From Ophiura sarsii (taxonomy: Eukaryota; Echinodermata; Ophiuroidea; Amphilepidida; Ophiuridae), in assembly GCA_035610835.1 (NCBI GenBank), contig CM069455.1, forward strand, positions 36,301,278-36,365,277: a stretch of 64,000 nt of DNA, written 5' to 3'. The position numbers and the translations under genes are program-made. Below, piece after piece: positions 47,901 through 58,253 of the stretch. Numbering within the stretch: the stretch's first letter is position 1; every line of letters starts with the position of its first letter. The notes beneath the pieces are model-generated. The model was not told the origin of the DNA and made no database searches. It saw only the letters and a list, made by a program, of their open reading frames with translations.

Positions 47901-50900
47901 CACATTCCTACCTTTATATATTGAATGATATGACTGATTTGGTACAAGTGCCTAACTTTATAGATTGAATGGTTTGACTGATTTGGTAAATTTAATTGAA
48001 CAGTTTGACTGATTTGGTACAAAGCCTACCTTTAATGGTTTGACTGATTTGATAATGCCTAACTTTATAATATCGAATGTTTAAACTGATTTGGTATACT
48101 TAATCGAACGGTTTGACTGATTTGGTACAAATTCCTAACTTTATACATTGTATGGTTTGACTGGTTTGGTAAACTTAATTGAACGGTTTGACTGATTTAG
48201 TACAAAAGCCTACCTTTATAATATTATATTGCATGGTTTGACTGATTCGGTACAAATGCCTAACGTTATACATTGAATGATTTGATTGATTTGTTAAACT
48301 TAATTGATATTAAAAAAGCGGAGGGCCCTAGACGGAACCTGCATCAGGACACACTTTGAAATAAAACTTGCTCTAAGTGGATAACTTCCAACAAAATAAA
48401 TTGAATTAAGATCATTTTCAAACTAGAAAATTAAATAAGAAATGAACTTGACTGAAGCAGTCTGGCTGAATGTAGTGATATGGTTTATTCCGTAAAAGTA
48501 AACTAAACACTATGAAAGAATTTCATAACTATAAAATTCAAAGGTATTCTACTTTTTGAGTGGGTGATGCCCAAATAAACATAACAATTTTCAAACTAGA
48601 AAATTAAAAATAGTTAAACTAATAAACTAATTAGAAAATTAAATTAGGAGAGTAGATTTTCAAACTAGAAAAGTGACAAGAGATTAAATAATTTTCAAAC
48701 TAGAAAACATAAGTTGAAAGAAATATTTTCAGGCTAGAAAGTAAAAATGGATAAGTATATTTTCAAACTAGAAAATTCTAAATGAGGTTCGGAAACACTG
48801 AAATTGAATTTCAAGAACTGTGGAATTCTAAGGTTATCTTTAACTACGCTACATGCTCCTTCCCATACCAGAGAGTACGGGACCAAAACCGTTTTTAGGA
48901 TAGTTAGTTCTTTTACGGTCTTACTATATTCCCAAATATACCCCTCTATGTTTGTTTCTAAGCACGGAAACTTTAAGGCTATTTCTACATTTTATTTTCA
49001 TTTTTATTCTTCATATTATATTCGTTTTATATAATACTGTCTACAATAAGGTGGTGTTTTTTTCATACACACTTTTTGTGGTTTTTGCCCTCCCGGTTTA
49101 TTTTATTCTTACTATTTTTCAATCTTATATTCACAGTGTTGAATATTACCGTCTCTGAGTTTAAGACATTTTATGAAATAGAAGTTTCTATTTTTACTAT
49201 GCTCTTTACCAAGTCACTCCTCCCAATCAATATGGGAGTTATTGATTTTTAACCAGCTACGCTCCTGATTGGCCTACGCATCCTTGGTCGAACGCACACA
49301 CGACTCGCCAGGATCCTTCACCCCCTTTATATACAGTAACTGTCCAGACAGACAGTACCATTTGCTCTTTAGCATCTTTACAACATGAGTAAGCTCAGCC
49401 GCTCCTCCCGCAAGAACTCCGAGTCATCGAGCCGTCCCATTTCGCCAGTTGGCCAAATGACGGAAGCAACACACGCTCTAACCCAAGCCATGAGGCGTAA
49501 CAGCATCAGCTCCAGTCGGAGCGTATCACCAATTGAACCAGGCCAAGCAAGAAGATCAGAATCACCGCCACCGCTACAAGATCTATCAAAAGTCAGCTTG
49601 ATGGAAATTTCAGATCAACTCAGCATAGTTGAAACCAACATCGTTGCCTCCGCCATCTTAGAAGAGAAAGTAACCCGCCTCCAAGCCTGGATTGACGGTA
49701 GCAAAGAAGTTCCACGAGAACTACGCATTCACCGGGATTTTCCCGGCCTGGCCCCTGGCTACAAGTTTTCGGCCAGGGCTAGAGCAAAAGCAGAGGAAAT
49801 AAGTAAAAAGCAAGACCGGGAGTACCTGGCATTGCTGCTGGACGACATGAAGTATTCTATCGTCCCCGGGGCGGAGCAAGATTTACAAACGGCCAAAGAT
49901 ACGGGAAGGCGTAAAGTCAAAACCAACGTCGAAGAACACCAAGTAAAGACGGCCGTGCAGAAGTATGAAGAAGAATACACCGAGCTGGTCAACAACAAAA
50001 CAACTCTACTAGAAAAACGACGCCAAAAGAAGAGAAAAGCTGAGCCAGAAACTCCGGTGAACACAGCAGATCATCGCCCAAGAAAAAGACCGCGGCGAGA
50101 CAACAACAACAGTCAACGAGGGGGTCACCGTAGGCATCACAGCTGGCAGCCATCCAACCGATCATCAGATCACCGAAAACATTAAGGCTTTTTAAGCCAC
50201 AGATCAAACGGCTCTTTTCAGAGCCACCCAGTCTTCCAAAAAGAGAAATGTTATGTCTTTTTTGTCACATTATACTTACAGCCTTGAGTATTAGTTTTTC
50301 ATCTATATGTCTAATTTTCATCAATAAAACACTCCCCTAGTTTGTAAAGTGTTCCCTAAGAGCAAGCTTGCTCCTTTTTACTTCGATCAAAGATAACCTT
50401 AGAATTCAACAGTTCTTGAAATTCAATTTCAGTGTTTCCGAACCTCATTTAGAATTTTCTAGTTTGAAAATATACTCATCCATTTTTACTTTCTAGCCTG
50501 AAAATATTTCTTTCAACTTATGTTTTCTAGTTTGAAAATTATTTAATCTCTTGTCACTTTTCTAGTTTGAAAATCTACTCTCCTAATTTAATTTTCTAAT
50601 TAGTTTATTAGTTTAACTATTTTTAATTTTCTAGTTTGAAAATTATTATGTTTATTTGGGCATCACCCACTCAAAAAGTAGAATACCTTTGAATTTTATA
50701 GTTATGAAATTCTTTCATAGTGTTTCGTTTACTTTTACGGAATAAACCATATCACTACATTCAGCCAGACTGCTTCAGTCAAGTTCATTTCTTATTTAAT
50801 TTTCTAGTTTGAAAATGATCTTAATTCAATTTATTTTGTTGGAAGTTATCCACTTAGAGCAAGTTTTATTTCAAAGTGTGTCCTGATGCAGGTTCCGTCT

Positions 50901-53900
50901 AGGGCCCTCCGCTTTTTTAATATGTACAAATGCCTACCTTTATATATTGAATGGTTTGATTGATATGGTAAACTTAATTAAACGGTTTGACTGATTTTGC
51001 ACAAATGCCAACCTTTATATCGAGGGCTCATAAACACAATGCCTCATCTCCATGTTTTCAAAAATGAGATTTTTTTTTGTGTTAACAAATCTTCAATAGC
51101 ATTTTTCTCAAAATGGTCAAAATGGAGATAAGGCCTCGATATATTGAACGGCTTGATTGATTTGGTACAAATGCCTAACTTTATACATTGAATGGTTTGA
51201 TTGATTTGGTAAACTTGATTGAACGGCTTGACTGATTTGGTACAAATGCCTACCTTTGTGTATTACCGGTTTGACTGATTTGGTACTGATGCTTACCTTC
51301 AATATTGAATGAACGTTTTGACTGATTTGGTGCAAAAGCCAAACGTTATTATACATTGGACGGGTTGACTAATGTGTTAAACTTGATTGAACGGTTTGAC
51401 TGATTTGGTACAAATGCCTACCTTTATATGTTGAACGTTTTGACTGATTTGGTACAAATATTACCTTTATTGTATGAACGGTGATTGATTTAGTACAAAA
51501 GCCTAACTTTATACATTGGACGGTTTGACTAATGTGTCAAACTTGATTGGACGATTTGACTGATTTGGTACAAATGCCTAACTTTATATTGAATGGTTTG
51601 ACTGATTTGGTAAACTTAAATAAACGGTATGAATGATTTGGTACAAATGCCTAACATTATATGTTGAACGTTTTGACTGATTAGGTACAAATGCCTAACT
51701 TTATACATTGGACGGTTTGACTAATGTGTTAAACTGGATTAAACGGTTTCACTGATTTGGTACAAATGCCTACCTTGATACATTGAACGGTTTGATGGAT
51801 CGGGTAAACTTAATTGAATGATTTGACTGATTTGGTACAAAAGCCAAACTTTAAACATTGACTGGTCTGACTGATTTGTTTGACTGATTTTGCTACCTTG
51901 TAATATTGACTGATTTGGTACACACGCCTAACTTTATACATTGTATGTTTTGACTGATTTGGTAAACATAATTTAAAGTGTTGATTGATTTGGTACAAAA
52001 GCCTAACTTTGTACATTGTATGTTTTGACTGATTTGGTAAACTTAATTACACGTTTTGACTGATTTGGTACAAAAGCCTACCTTTAATGGTTTGACTGAT
52101 TTGGTAATGCCTAACTTTATAATATCGAATGTTTAGACTGATTTGGTATACTTAATCGAACGGTTTGACTGATTTGGTACAACTTCCTAACTTTATACAT
52201 TGTATGGTTTGACTGGTTTGGTAAACTTAATTGAACGGTTTAACGGATTTAGTACAAATGACTACCTTTATAATATTATATTGCATGGTTTGACTGATTC
52301 GGTACAAATGCCTAACGTTATACATTGAATGATTTGATTGATTTGTTAAACTTAATTGAACGGTTTGACCATGGTTTGACTGATTTGGTACAAATGCCTA
52401 CCTTTATATATTGAATGGTTTGATTGATATGGTACAAATGCCTAACTTTATATAATGAATGTTTTGATTGATTTGGTAATCTTAATTAAACGGTTTGACT
52501 GATTTTGCACAAATGCCAACCTTTATATCGAGGGCTCATAAACACAATGCCTCATCTCCATGTTTTCAAAAATGAGATTTTTTTTTGTGTTAACAAATCT
52601 TCAATAGCATTTTTCTCAAAATGGTCAAAATGGAGATAAGGCCTCGATATATTGAACGGCTTGATTGATTTGGTACAAATGCCTAACTTTATACATTGAC
52701 TGGTTCGATTGATTTTGTAAACTTGATTGAACGGCTTGACTGATTTGGTACAAATGCCTACCTTTATGTATTGACGGTTTGACTGATTTGGTACTGATGC
52801 CTACCTTCAATATTGAATGAACGTTTTGACTGATTTGGTGGAAAAAGCCAAACGGTATACATTGGACGGGTTGATTAATGTGTTAAACTTGATTGAACGG
52901 TTTGACTGATTTGGTACAAATGCCTACCTTTATATGTTGAACGTTTTGACTGATTTGGTACAAATATTACCTTTATTGTATTGCACGGTGATTGATTTGG
53001 TACAAAGCCTAACTTTATACATTGGACGGTTTGACTAATGTGTCAAACTTAATTGGACGATTTGACTGATTTGGTACAAATGCCTAACTTTATATTGAAT
53101 GGTTTGACTGATTTGGTAAACTTAAATAAACGGTATGACTGATTTGGTACAAATGCCTAACATTATATGTTGAACGTTTTGACTGATTTGGTACAAATGC
53201 CTAACTTTATACATTGGACGGTTTGACTAATGTGTTAACAGTCTCTGCCTCTAAGGGCGTACCATGTGGTGATTCATGGGTCCTCAGATCAACTTTTTAA
53301 AAAAACTAGTGATACATTATCATAACATTATAGTACTGCCAAATTTTAAAATTCCTAAAAGTGATGGTTCGGTCGTAAAAAATCACCGAAATTTTAGGAA
53401 CAAATCCCAGTAAAATTATTACTACGTTCCCTATAAGTATAACTATGCGCACCATGCACATCCCAACGAAAGGAAAACATATTTTGAAACCTCCAGTTGG
53501 GTACACAACAAAAGTGAAACAAAATCATTGGGATCTCGTTGGCGCGTCACATTACGCTGACCTTGAAACCGTGACGAACAGCGTCCTAAGCAGTTTTCAA
53601 GCCCTTATAGTTTGACGCGCCAACGAGATCCCATTACATAAACAAGTTCATATGGAAGAACTCAGAGCCTTTAACATATTCAAAAGTAAAAATTGTTGGG
53701 ATCTCGTTGGCGCACGGAGAAAATCCAGGTCAAAGGTCAAGTTTTACCATTTTGAGCCATTTTCGCACCTCCGTAAATCCGTGCGCCATCTTTAAAACAC
53801 CTTGGAAATGACAACTACTTGCAAAGATGGTTTACCTTGAATAAAAAATGAAGAATCTGGTTTGGGATCTCAGAGATTTTTTTTTAATGATTTTTTACAA

Positions 53901-56900
53901 ATTTGCTTAATAGCAACTTGCACTGCATGCGAGTCAGTAATAGCTCTTTGTGCATTGTCCAAGTTCTTGTAAATCAGTGCGCCAACAAGATCCCATCAAC
54001 TTTTTGATTTATTTGCTTAGTTTGGCCACCATTTAATAGATACCACTAGAAAAAACTTTTTTGATTGCGGTTATTTCTACATGATCGTAAAGTTGAGGTG
54101 TCATCAGCTTTATTCTCGAGCCTTTTGGGGCCATTTATCAGATTATCAGAATATCAGATTCCTTTGGTGAATTTTGACATGTCATATAGGACAATGATTT
54201 TCATGCATTTTAAACCATTCTCAACCCATCAACATTAATCTGTTGCATGATGTTTCATAAATTGCATATTATGTCTTCAGAATTCAACAACCCTGTCGAA
54301 TTCGGAAGACATGACTTACATATTTTGAAATCGACATTACAGACTAACATAGATGTGTTCAGAATAGTCTGAAATGCATAGAAAACAATGTCCTATATGA
54401 CATGTCAAAATTCACCAAAGTAATCTGATATCCTGGGACTTAGTCTGAAATGGCTCAAAAAGGCTTGAGAATAAAGCTGATGACACCTAAATTTTGCGCT
54501 AATTTAGAATTAAGCGCCATCAAAATCCCAAAGTTTTTTCTAGTGGTATCTATTGAATGGTGGCCAAACTAAGCAAATAATTCAAAAAAATAATGGGATC
54601 TAGTTGGCGCACTGATTTATAAGTGCTTGAACAATGTATGTGGGGCTATTACTGACTCGCATGCACTGTAAGTTGACCTTAAGCAAATTTTTAAAAATCG
54701 TTTTAAAATAAAATCTTAAAGATCCCAAGCTGGAATCTTCATTTTTGATTTAAGGTAACACATCTTTGCAACTGGAAATCATTTCCAAGGTGTTTTAAAG
54801 ATGGCGCACAGGTGTACGGAGGTGTAAAAATGGCTCAAAATAGTAACATTTGACCTTTGACCTTGATTATCTCCATGCGCCAACGAGATCCCAACAATGT
54901 TTCCTTTTGAATTTGTTAAAGGCTCCGAGTTCTTTCATATGCACTTGTTTATTGAATGGGATCTTGTTGGCGCATCGAATTATAAGGTCTTGAAACTGCA
55001 TAAGAGCGCTGTTTGTCAATGGTTCAAGGTCAGCGTAATATGACACGCCAACGAGATCCCAACGATTTTGTTTCACTTTTGTTATGTACCTAACTGGAGG
55101 TTTTAAAATATGTTTTCCATTCGTTGGGATGTACGTAGCGCGCATAGATAAACTTATAGGGAACGTAGTAATCGTTTTACTGGGTTTTTTTCCTGAAATT
55201 TCAGTGATTTTTAACGACCGAACAAAAAATGTTAGGAATTTTAAAATTTGGCTATGGTATAATGGTATGGTAATGTATCACTGATTTTTTTATAAAGTTG
55301 ATCTGAGGACCCATAAATCACAAAACCCCCCAAAATGGTACACTCTTACAGGCAGAGACTGTTAAACTGGATTAAACGGTTTCCCTGATTTGGTACAAAT
55401 GCCTACCTTGATACATTAAACGGTTTGATGGATCGGGTAAACTTAATTGAATGATTTGACTGATTTGGTACAAAAGCCAAACTTTAAACATTGACTGGTC
55501 TGACTGATTTGTTTGACTGATTTTGCTACCTTGTAATATTGACTGATTTGGTACACACGCCTAACTTTATACATTGTATGTTTTGACTGATTTGGTAAAC
55601 TTAATTGAAAGTGTTGATTGATTTGGTACAAAAGCCTAACTACACATTGGACGGTTTGACTAATGTATTAAACTTGATTGAACGGTTTGACTGATTTGGA
55701 ACAAATGCCTAACTTTGTACATTGTATGTTTTGACTGATTTGGTAAACTTAATTAAACGTTTTGACTGATTTGGTACAAAAACCTAACTACACATTGGAC
55801 GGATTAACTAATGTGTTAAACTTGATTTAACGGTTTGACTGATTTGGTACAAATGCCTTGCCTACTTTTATATATTACATGGTTTGACTGATTTTGCAAA
55901 ACGCCTATCTTTATACATTGAATGGTTTGACTGAGTTGGTACAAAAGCCTAACTGTATACATTGAATGGTTTGACTGAGTTGGTACAAACGCCCAACTGT
56001 ATAGATGAAGTGACCGTTGTTTACATCAGTCAAATTATTGATTAGCGCCTGGTCTAAAGACATGCTAGAGGTACTAGTCCATGACTACTGCATACATACT
56101 ATTCGAAAGCAAAACACACATCACTGAGCGCCAATTTTAAAAGCACATGCCCTTATACCAGATTTAGTACCTGGTCTCTCACTGTGCTTAGGGATGCAGA
56201 CCTGACTACTGCACTATTACACCGTAAGCATTGTAAGTAATGATCAATCAAGAGTGAATTAAAGCACATTCCCTATAGGTGCGCACGCATACTGGCGGGC
56301 ACTACGTCACCGGTCACACCATCTATACATTGAATGGTTTGAATAATTTGATAAACTTGATTGAACGGTTTGACTGATTTGGTACACATTCCTACCTTTA
56401 TATATTAAATGGTTTGACTGATTTGGTTCAAATGCCTAACTTTATAGATTGTATGGTTTGACTGATTTGGTAAATTTAATCGAACAGTTTGACTGATTTG
56501 GTACAAAAGCCTACCTTTATGATATTATATTGAATGGTTTGACTGATTTAATATAATAAAAGGGACTACTCAGGAATATACCTACAAGACCGACCGAAGT
56601 CAGTCCAACAACTATAGACACTGCAACATGCAGACACAATACACATTGAGCAAATCATGATTATGGGATAGGGCGAGCCCGGATGAAATAATGAAATGTT
56701 ACGGTACAAAGTATAGTGTTAATACTTTTAGGTTTATTGGTTGATAAAATGGAGTGCTATAGTAAAATAGATTTATTCCGAAAAATTAGTGTGACCTTGT
56801 GCTTTTAAAATTAGAATCATTGGAGTATAGCAACTCAAACTTTGGAATGTGACAGTTGTAAGGATGACCTTTCATGTAAAATAGAAAACATCAAGTTGAA

Positions 56901-57168
56901 AATCGGGCCGGCAATCAGAACATCTACCTTTAATTGTACACGAATAAAGGTGTCTCTTATATAATTGTCGATAATTAATAATCGCAATGAAGAATGTTAT
57001 AAAGGCGATCAAAACAACTAACCGCCATTTTGTCATCATTCTATTCTTTCTTTTGTATTGCAGTATGATAGGAATTTACTTTGGGTAGCTTCTGGTAAAG
57101 GTCATACCGAAGTATGCAAGGAACTGATTACTGGTGGTTACACAGATGTTAACAAGGAAGACCGTGAA
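41959..57168 (+). CDS. Ankyrin-repeat protein, two internal exons (partial gene)
   Basis: Exon 1 (41959-42037) encodes AYEELQQAVRRNDAVRIRDI plus VNRCKT, the usual helical cap or first half-repeat before an ankyrin array. Exon 2 (57064-57168, 35 codons) encodes a whole repeat around LLWVASGKGHTEVCKELI and TDVNKEDRE, matching the ankyrin pattern LHxAAxxGHxEVVxxLLxxGADVNxxD (Trp replaces the His after the Leu). The donors are GTAAGT and GTGAGT. The joint phase is 0, and the repeat-sized second exon also leaves in phase 0. Ankyrin repeats are protein-binding scaffolds. Neither the 5' nor the 3' end is found here: upstream, a phase-2 exon is needed (or phase 1 if the second AG of the AGAG acceptor is used); downstream, the next repeat exon lies beyond the window or was not recognised. 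The 15-kb intron between them holds all the satellites described below. Confidence 0.75.
42423..42484. repeat. Short tandem repeat (CTCCGATCCTCGAT)n
   Basis: About four imperfect units of CGATCCT(G/C)GATCTC. No function inferred. Confidence 0.8.
42485..43494. other. Intronic sequence without recognised features
   Basis: AT-rich sequence inside the ankyrin-gene intron; no element ends or exons recognised. Confidence 0.4.
43495..44732. repeat. Minisatellite with self-complementary unit of about 40 bp
   Basis: About 30 units based on ATGTAAGTTGTAAGG, ATTTCAAAAACC and TTACATTGAAAA. The TGTAAGG and CCTTACA parts of each unit are complementary, so every unit can form a small hairpin. Two subclasses alternate (CCTTACATTG and CCTAACATCG). 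A segment at about 44143-44215 is inverted relative to the rest. No coding sense. Confidence 0.95.
45290..45475. repeat. Cluster of CGATACTGGAAC palindromic repeats
   Basis: The phrase (T/C)GATACTGG(A/T)AC and its complement GTTCCAGTATCG occur about seven times in 180 bp, several as facing pairs (for example GAACGTTCCAGTATCG around 45428). The array can form alternative hairpins. Confidence 0.85.
46060..47490. repeat. 57-bp minisatellite (19-codon period)
   Basis: About 24 units of TTCATGGCTTCATCTGTTATG / TAGTCCACTCCTTCATCTCC / CATCTACTGATGACAG. Successive TTCATGG positions 46327, 46384, 46441, 46554 and 46611 give a period of 57 with rare slips. Because the period is a multiple of three, + frames stay open for up to about 200 codons in more than one frame, with peptides such as HGFICYVVHSFISHLLMTV. 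There is no splice or start support, so I treat it as non-coding satellite. A longer block (TGATGATGGGCAATGG.. to CCATCATCTG) recurs at about 45990, 46205 and 46976. Confidence 0.93.
47491..48306. repeat. Composite satellite, segment 1
   Basis: Alternating subunits of about 44 bp (GACTGATTTGGTACAAATGC / CTAACTTTATACATTGAATGGTTT) and about 31 bp (GACTGATTTGGTAAACTTAA / TTGAACGGTTT) give a composite period near 75 bp. It is followed directly by the inverted-repeat element at 48307. Confidence 0.93.
49325..49340 (+). promoter_or_regulatory. TATA-box region of the element-borne gene
   Basis: CTTTATATACAGTAACTG lies about 55 bases upstream of the ATG at 49385. A start of transcription some 30 bases downstream, around CAGACAGTACCATTTG, would give a short leader. 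Position and sequence are typical of a TATA box; this is not experimentally supported. Confidence 0.55.
49385..50185 (+). CDS. 266-aa basic, Ser/Arg-rich protein encoded by the TIR element
   Basis: An intact intronless frame with a TATA box upstream and AATAAA downstream. Residues 1-65 are rich in Ser, Arg and Pro (SRSSRKNSESSSRPISP, SSSRSVSPIEP). Residues about 70-215 are charged and probably helical (SLMEISDQLSIVETNIVASA; EYLALLLDDMKYSIVPGAEQ). From about 215 onward the protein is strongly basic, with nuclear-localisation-like KRRQKKRKAEP and RPRKRPRRD, and ends in a Gly/His/Arg-rich tail. There are no Cys clusters, enzyme motifs or membrane segments. Codon use is more GC-rich than the surroundings. 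I do not recognise the family. The layout (disordered N-terminus, helical middle, basic nucleic-acid-binding tail) resembles Gag-like or nucleoprotein-type ORFs of retroelements such as DIRS, which also have inverted terminal repeats, but this is inference. Confidence 0.8.
   Translation: MSKLSRSSRKNSESSSRPISPVGQMTEATHALTQAMRRNSISSSRSVSPIEPGQARRSESPPPLQDLSKVSLMEISDQLSIVETNIVASAILEEKVTRLQAWIDGSKEVPRELRIHRDFPGLAPGYKFSARARAKAEEISKKQDREYLALLLDDMKYSIVPGAEQDLQTAKDTGRRKVKTNVEEHQVKTAVQKYEEEYTELVNNKTTLLEKRRQKKRKAEPETPVNTADHRPRKRPRRDNNNSQRGGHRRHHSWQPSNRSSDHRKH
50330..50338 (+). terminator. Polyadenylation signal of the element-borne gene
   Basis: CAATAAAACA lies about 145 bases after the stop codon and just outside the right inverted repeat, followed by a GT-rich stretch (TTTGTAAAGTGTT). 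Consistent with 3' end formation inside the element. Confidence 0.6.
51020..51139. mobile_element. 120-bp TA-flanked mini-foldback in satellite
   Basis: The terminal inverted repeats are TCGAGG(G/C)C, with a second inverted pair CATCTCCATGTTTT / AAAATGGAGAT inside. It sits exactly in a TTTATATATTGAA satellite context, with TA on both sides. A copy at 52528-52647 was carried along by the higher-order duplication. Confidence 0.78.
52528..52647. mobile_element. 120-bp TA-flanked mini-foldback, second copy
   Basis: Identical or nearly identical to 51020-51139, in the same satellite position of the second higher-order copy. Confidence 0.78.
53239..55361. mobile_element. 2.12-kb TTAA-flanked foldback with eight alternating 16-bp motifs
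   Basis: TTAA lies at 53235-53238 and 55362-55365. The sister satellite copy has an uninterrupted TTAA at 51729-51732 in the same context (GACTAATGTGTTAAACTGG), so the insertion is proven. The TIR begins CAGTCTCTGCCT, and inverted similarity extends through most of the element. The motif GGGATCTCGTTGGCGC occurs at 53530(+), 53617(-), 53698(+), 53979(-), 54595(+), 54877(-), 54958(+) and 55045(-), with at most one or two changes. Short frames exist but encode nothing recognisable and arise from the palindrome. Confidence 0.95.
55366..56004. repeat. Composite satellite, segment 3
   Basis: Continuation of segment 2 after the TTAA element. Its first 250 bp match 51733-51990. Same subunits. Confidence 0.92.
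56005..56321. other. Non-satellite insert within the satellite
   Basis: About 315 bp of unrelated sequence between two satellite stretches, bordered on the left by CTGTATAGATGAAG and on the right by CATCTATACATTGAATGG. It has internal partial repeats (GCCTGGTCTAAAGACATG, ACCTGGTCTCTCACTG; TGACTACTGCA twice). Possibly a small mobile element; no clear TIRs. Confidence 0.55.
56322..56560. repeat. Composite satellite, segment 4
   Basis: Last stretch of the GACTGATTTGGTA satellite, ending abruptly near 56560. Confidence 0.9.
56788..56936 (+). repeat. Dispersed repeat family R17, copy
   Basis: Same block as 37445-37605 (GTGACCTTGTGCTT.., GGAATGTGACA.TTGTAAG, CATCAAGTTGAAAATCGGGC). It lies about 130 bp upstream of the second ankyrin exon. 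Confidence 0.85.
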
Positions 57169-57239
57169 GTGAGTATGACAATGAAACCACTTCAATATCA
57201 TACATTATATTATATTCGACAGAGCGCACCAAACTGTCG

Positions 57240-57480
57240 TAACTTATGACCAAAGTAAGCTACCTCAAAGTATGCACACCCCATATGCGGCGTAAATTAC
57301 TAGTGATGTAATATTTGAGAACAAACGGAATAGTGACTAGCGAGGTAAATATCCAAATAACTTAACATAGTTCCCCTTCCAAAAGTTGTCGCAGGCATCG
57401 AAGGTTTGTACATGTATCAAACAGCCATGGTGGTCCGTATAATGATCGAAGTGCGTCGTCACTCGGGCTCGCGATAGGTT
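57240..57480. repeat. Partial copy of the element family at 62128
   Basis: Phrases GTGACTAGCGAGGTAAATATCCA, AAGTAAGCTACCTC and GTGCGTCGTCACTCG match 62160-62410 in order. Terminal repeats are not visible here. Confidence 0.65.
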
Positions 57481-58250
57481 GTGGCACTCTTCCATGCTCA
57501 TCGACCAGATTTGACATCACGCAATGGATATACGCGATTATTGTTAAATTAAAGAAACCGGCGGGTCTGTGGACTGGGCGGGGAGGCAGGAAATAAAAGG
57601 CTGACCCATTATTGGATAGCCTACTAGCTTAACGCGAAACAGATTGAAGTTAATATATTCTGTTGGTCCAGGAGCATGTAGGGGGGGGGGGGGGCAGAAT
57701 ATTGGGCGTGTCGTTACTCGCTACGTCAAACGTTAACACGAATTATGCCACACCACGTCCAGTCGAGCAATGGAGTCCGTGAAAATGACGCCATGGTCGT
57801 GTCCGAAAATGTCACATTGTGAGCCAAAAATCCGTTCGTTGTACGCTGTCGAATGTCAATCGCATTCTGCAAACACTGGTTTCATCCCCGTGAATGTATC
57901 TATTAATTTGAATGATCATGTTGATGGTGGATTAATGTAACATTATTTATGTATGTTGTTAGAAATTATAAAGGCTCATGTTTGTATATTTTTATTTATC
58001 ATTTCTTATGTATTTAAATTATATATCTTATGTATTTATTTGATTACTGGTAAGGATGCAATCTTCTTGCAGAGTGCTCAATGCGATGCAGAGCGAAGTA
58101 TTTAAGTTAGACCTTTAGGAATGATAGTTGCTACTCCGAGTTTAACGTTTGTGTGATCATCAGACAATTGGTTGCTATTCCGTGTATATCGGGAATGTCT
58201 TTGGTTATTGCGCACGCGGTTGTAGATGCCAGTTATTGCGAACGTGAGTG
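57481..58250. other. Spacer without recognised genes; 14-G run at 57681
   Basis: Includes a run of 14 G residues at 57681-57694. No exon recognised. Confidence 0.4.
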
Positions 58251-58253
58251 TAA

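Larger units (their letters stand above)
48307..50923. mobile_element. 2.6-kb element with near-identical terminal inverted repeats of about 535 bp and one gene
   Basis: The left TIR (48307-48841) and right TIR (50389-50923) are reverse complements with very few differences, starting TTAAAAAAGCGGAGGGCCCT. ATAT borders both ends and may be the target duplication. Each TIR contains about six copies of TTTTCAAACTAGAAAA, a partly palindromic motif. The element interrupts the composite satellite: satellite sequence resumes immediately after 50923. The unique core of 1.5 kb carries a TATA box, one intact frame (49385-50185) and an AATAAA signal. No transposase, integrase or polymerase is encoded, so it is probably non-autonomous. 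Near-identity of the TIRs suggests recent movement or conversion. Confidence 0.93.
50924..53234. repeat. Composite satellite, segment 2, with an internal 1.5-kb higher-order duplication
   Basis: Same 44 + 31 bp subunits as segment 1. The block starting CTGATTTTGCACAAATGCC at 50991 recurs at 52499 (offset 1508). The second copy runs to 53234 and continues after the TTAA element at 55366. Each copy carries a 120-bp TA-flanked foldback at its start. Confidence 0.92.

Noticed and set aside
49759..50207. Minus-strand frames inside the 266-residue gene
   Set aside because: Antisense shadows; Cys/Ser/Phe-rich composition is the reverse of a basic, Lys/Glu-rich gene.
47780..52810. Minus-strand frames with repeated YQISQ/NQSNHS/KVRHLYQ peptides
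   Set aside because: These are translations of the composite satellite and break at every length slip.
53306..55284. Facing frames MYPTGGFKICFPFVGM (-) and MYLTGGFKICFPFVGM (+) as a duplicated gene pair
   Set aside because: They are mirror translations of the two arms of the palindromic TTAA element; no domain or start context.
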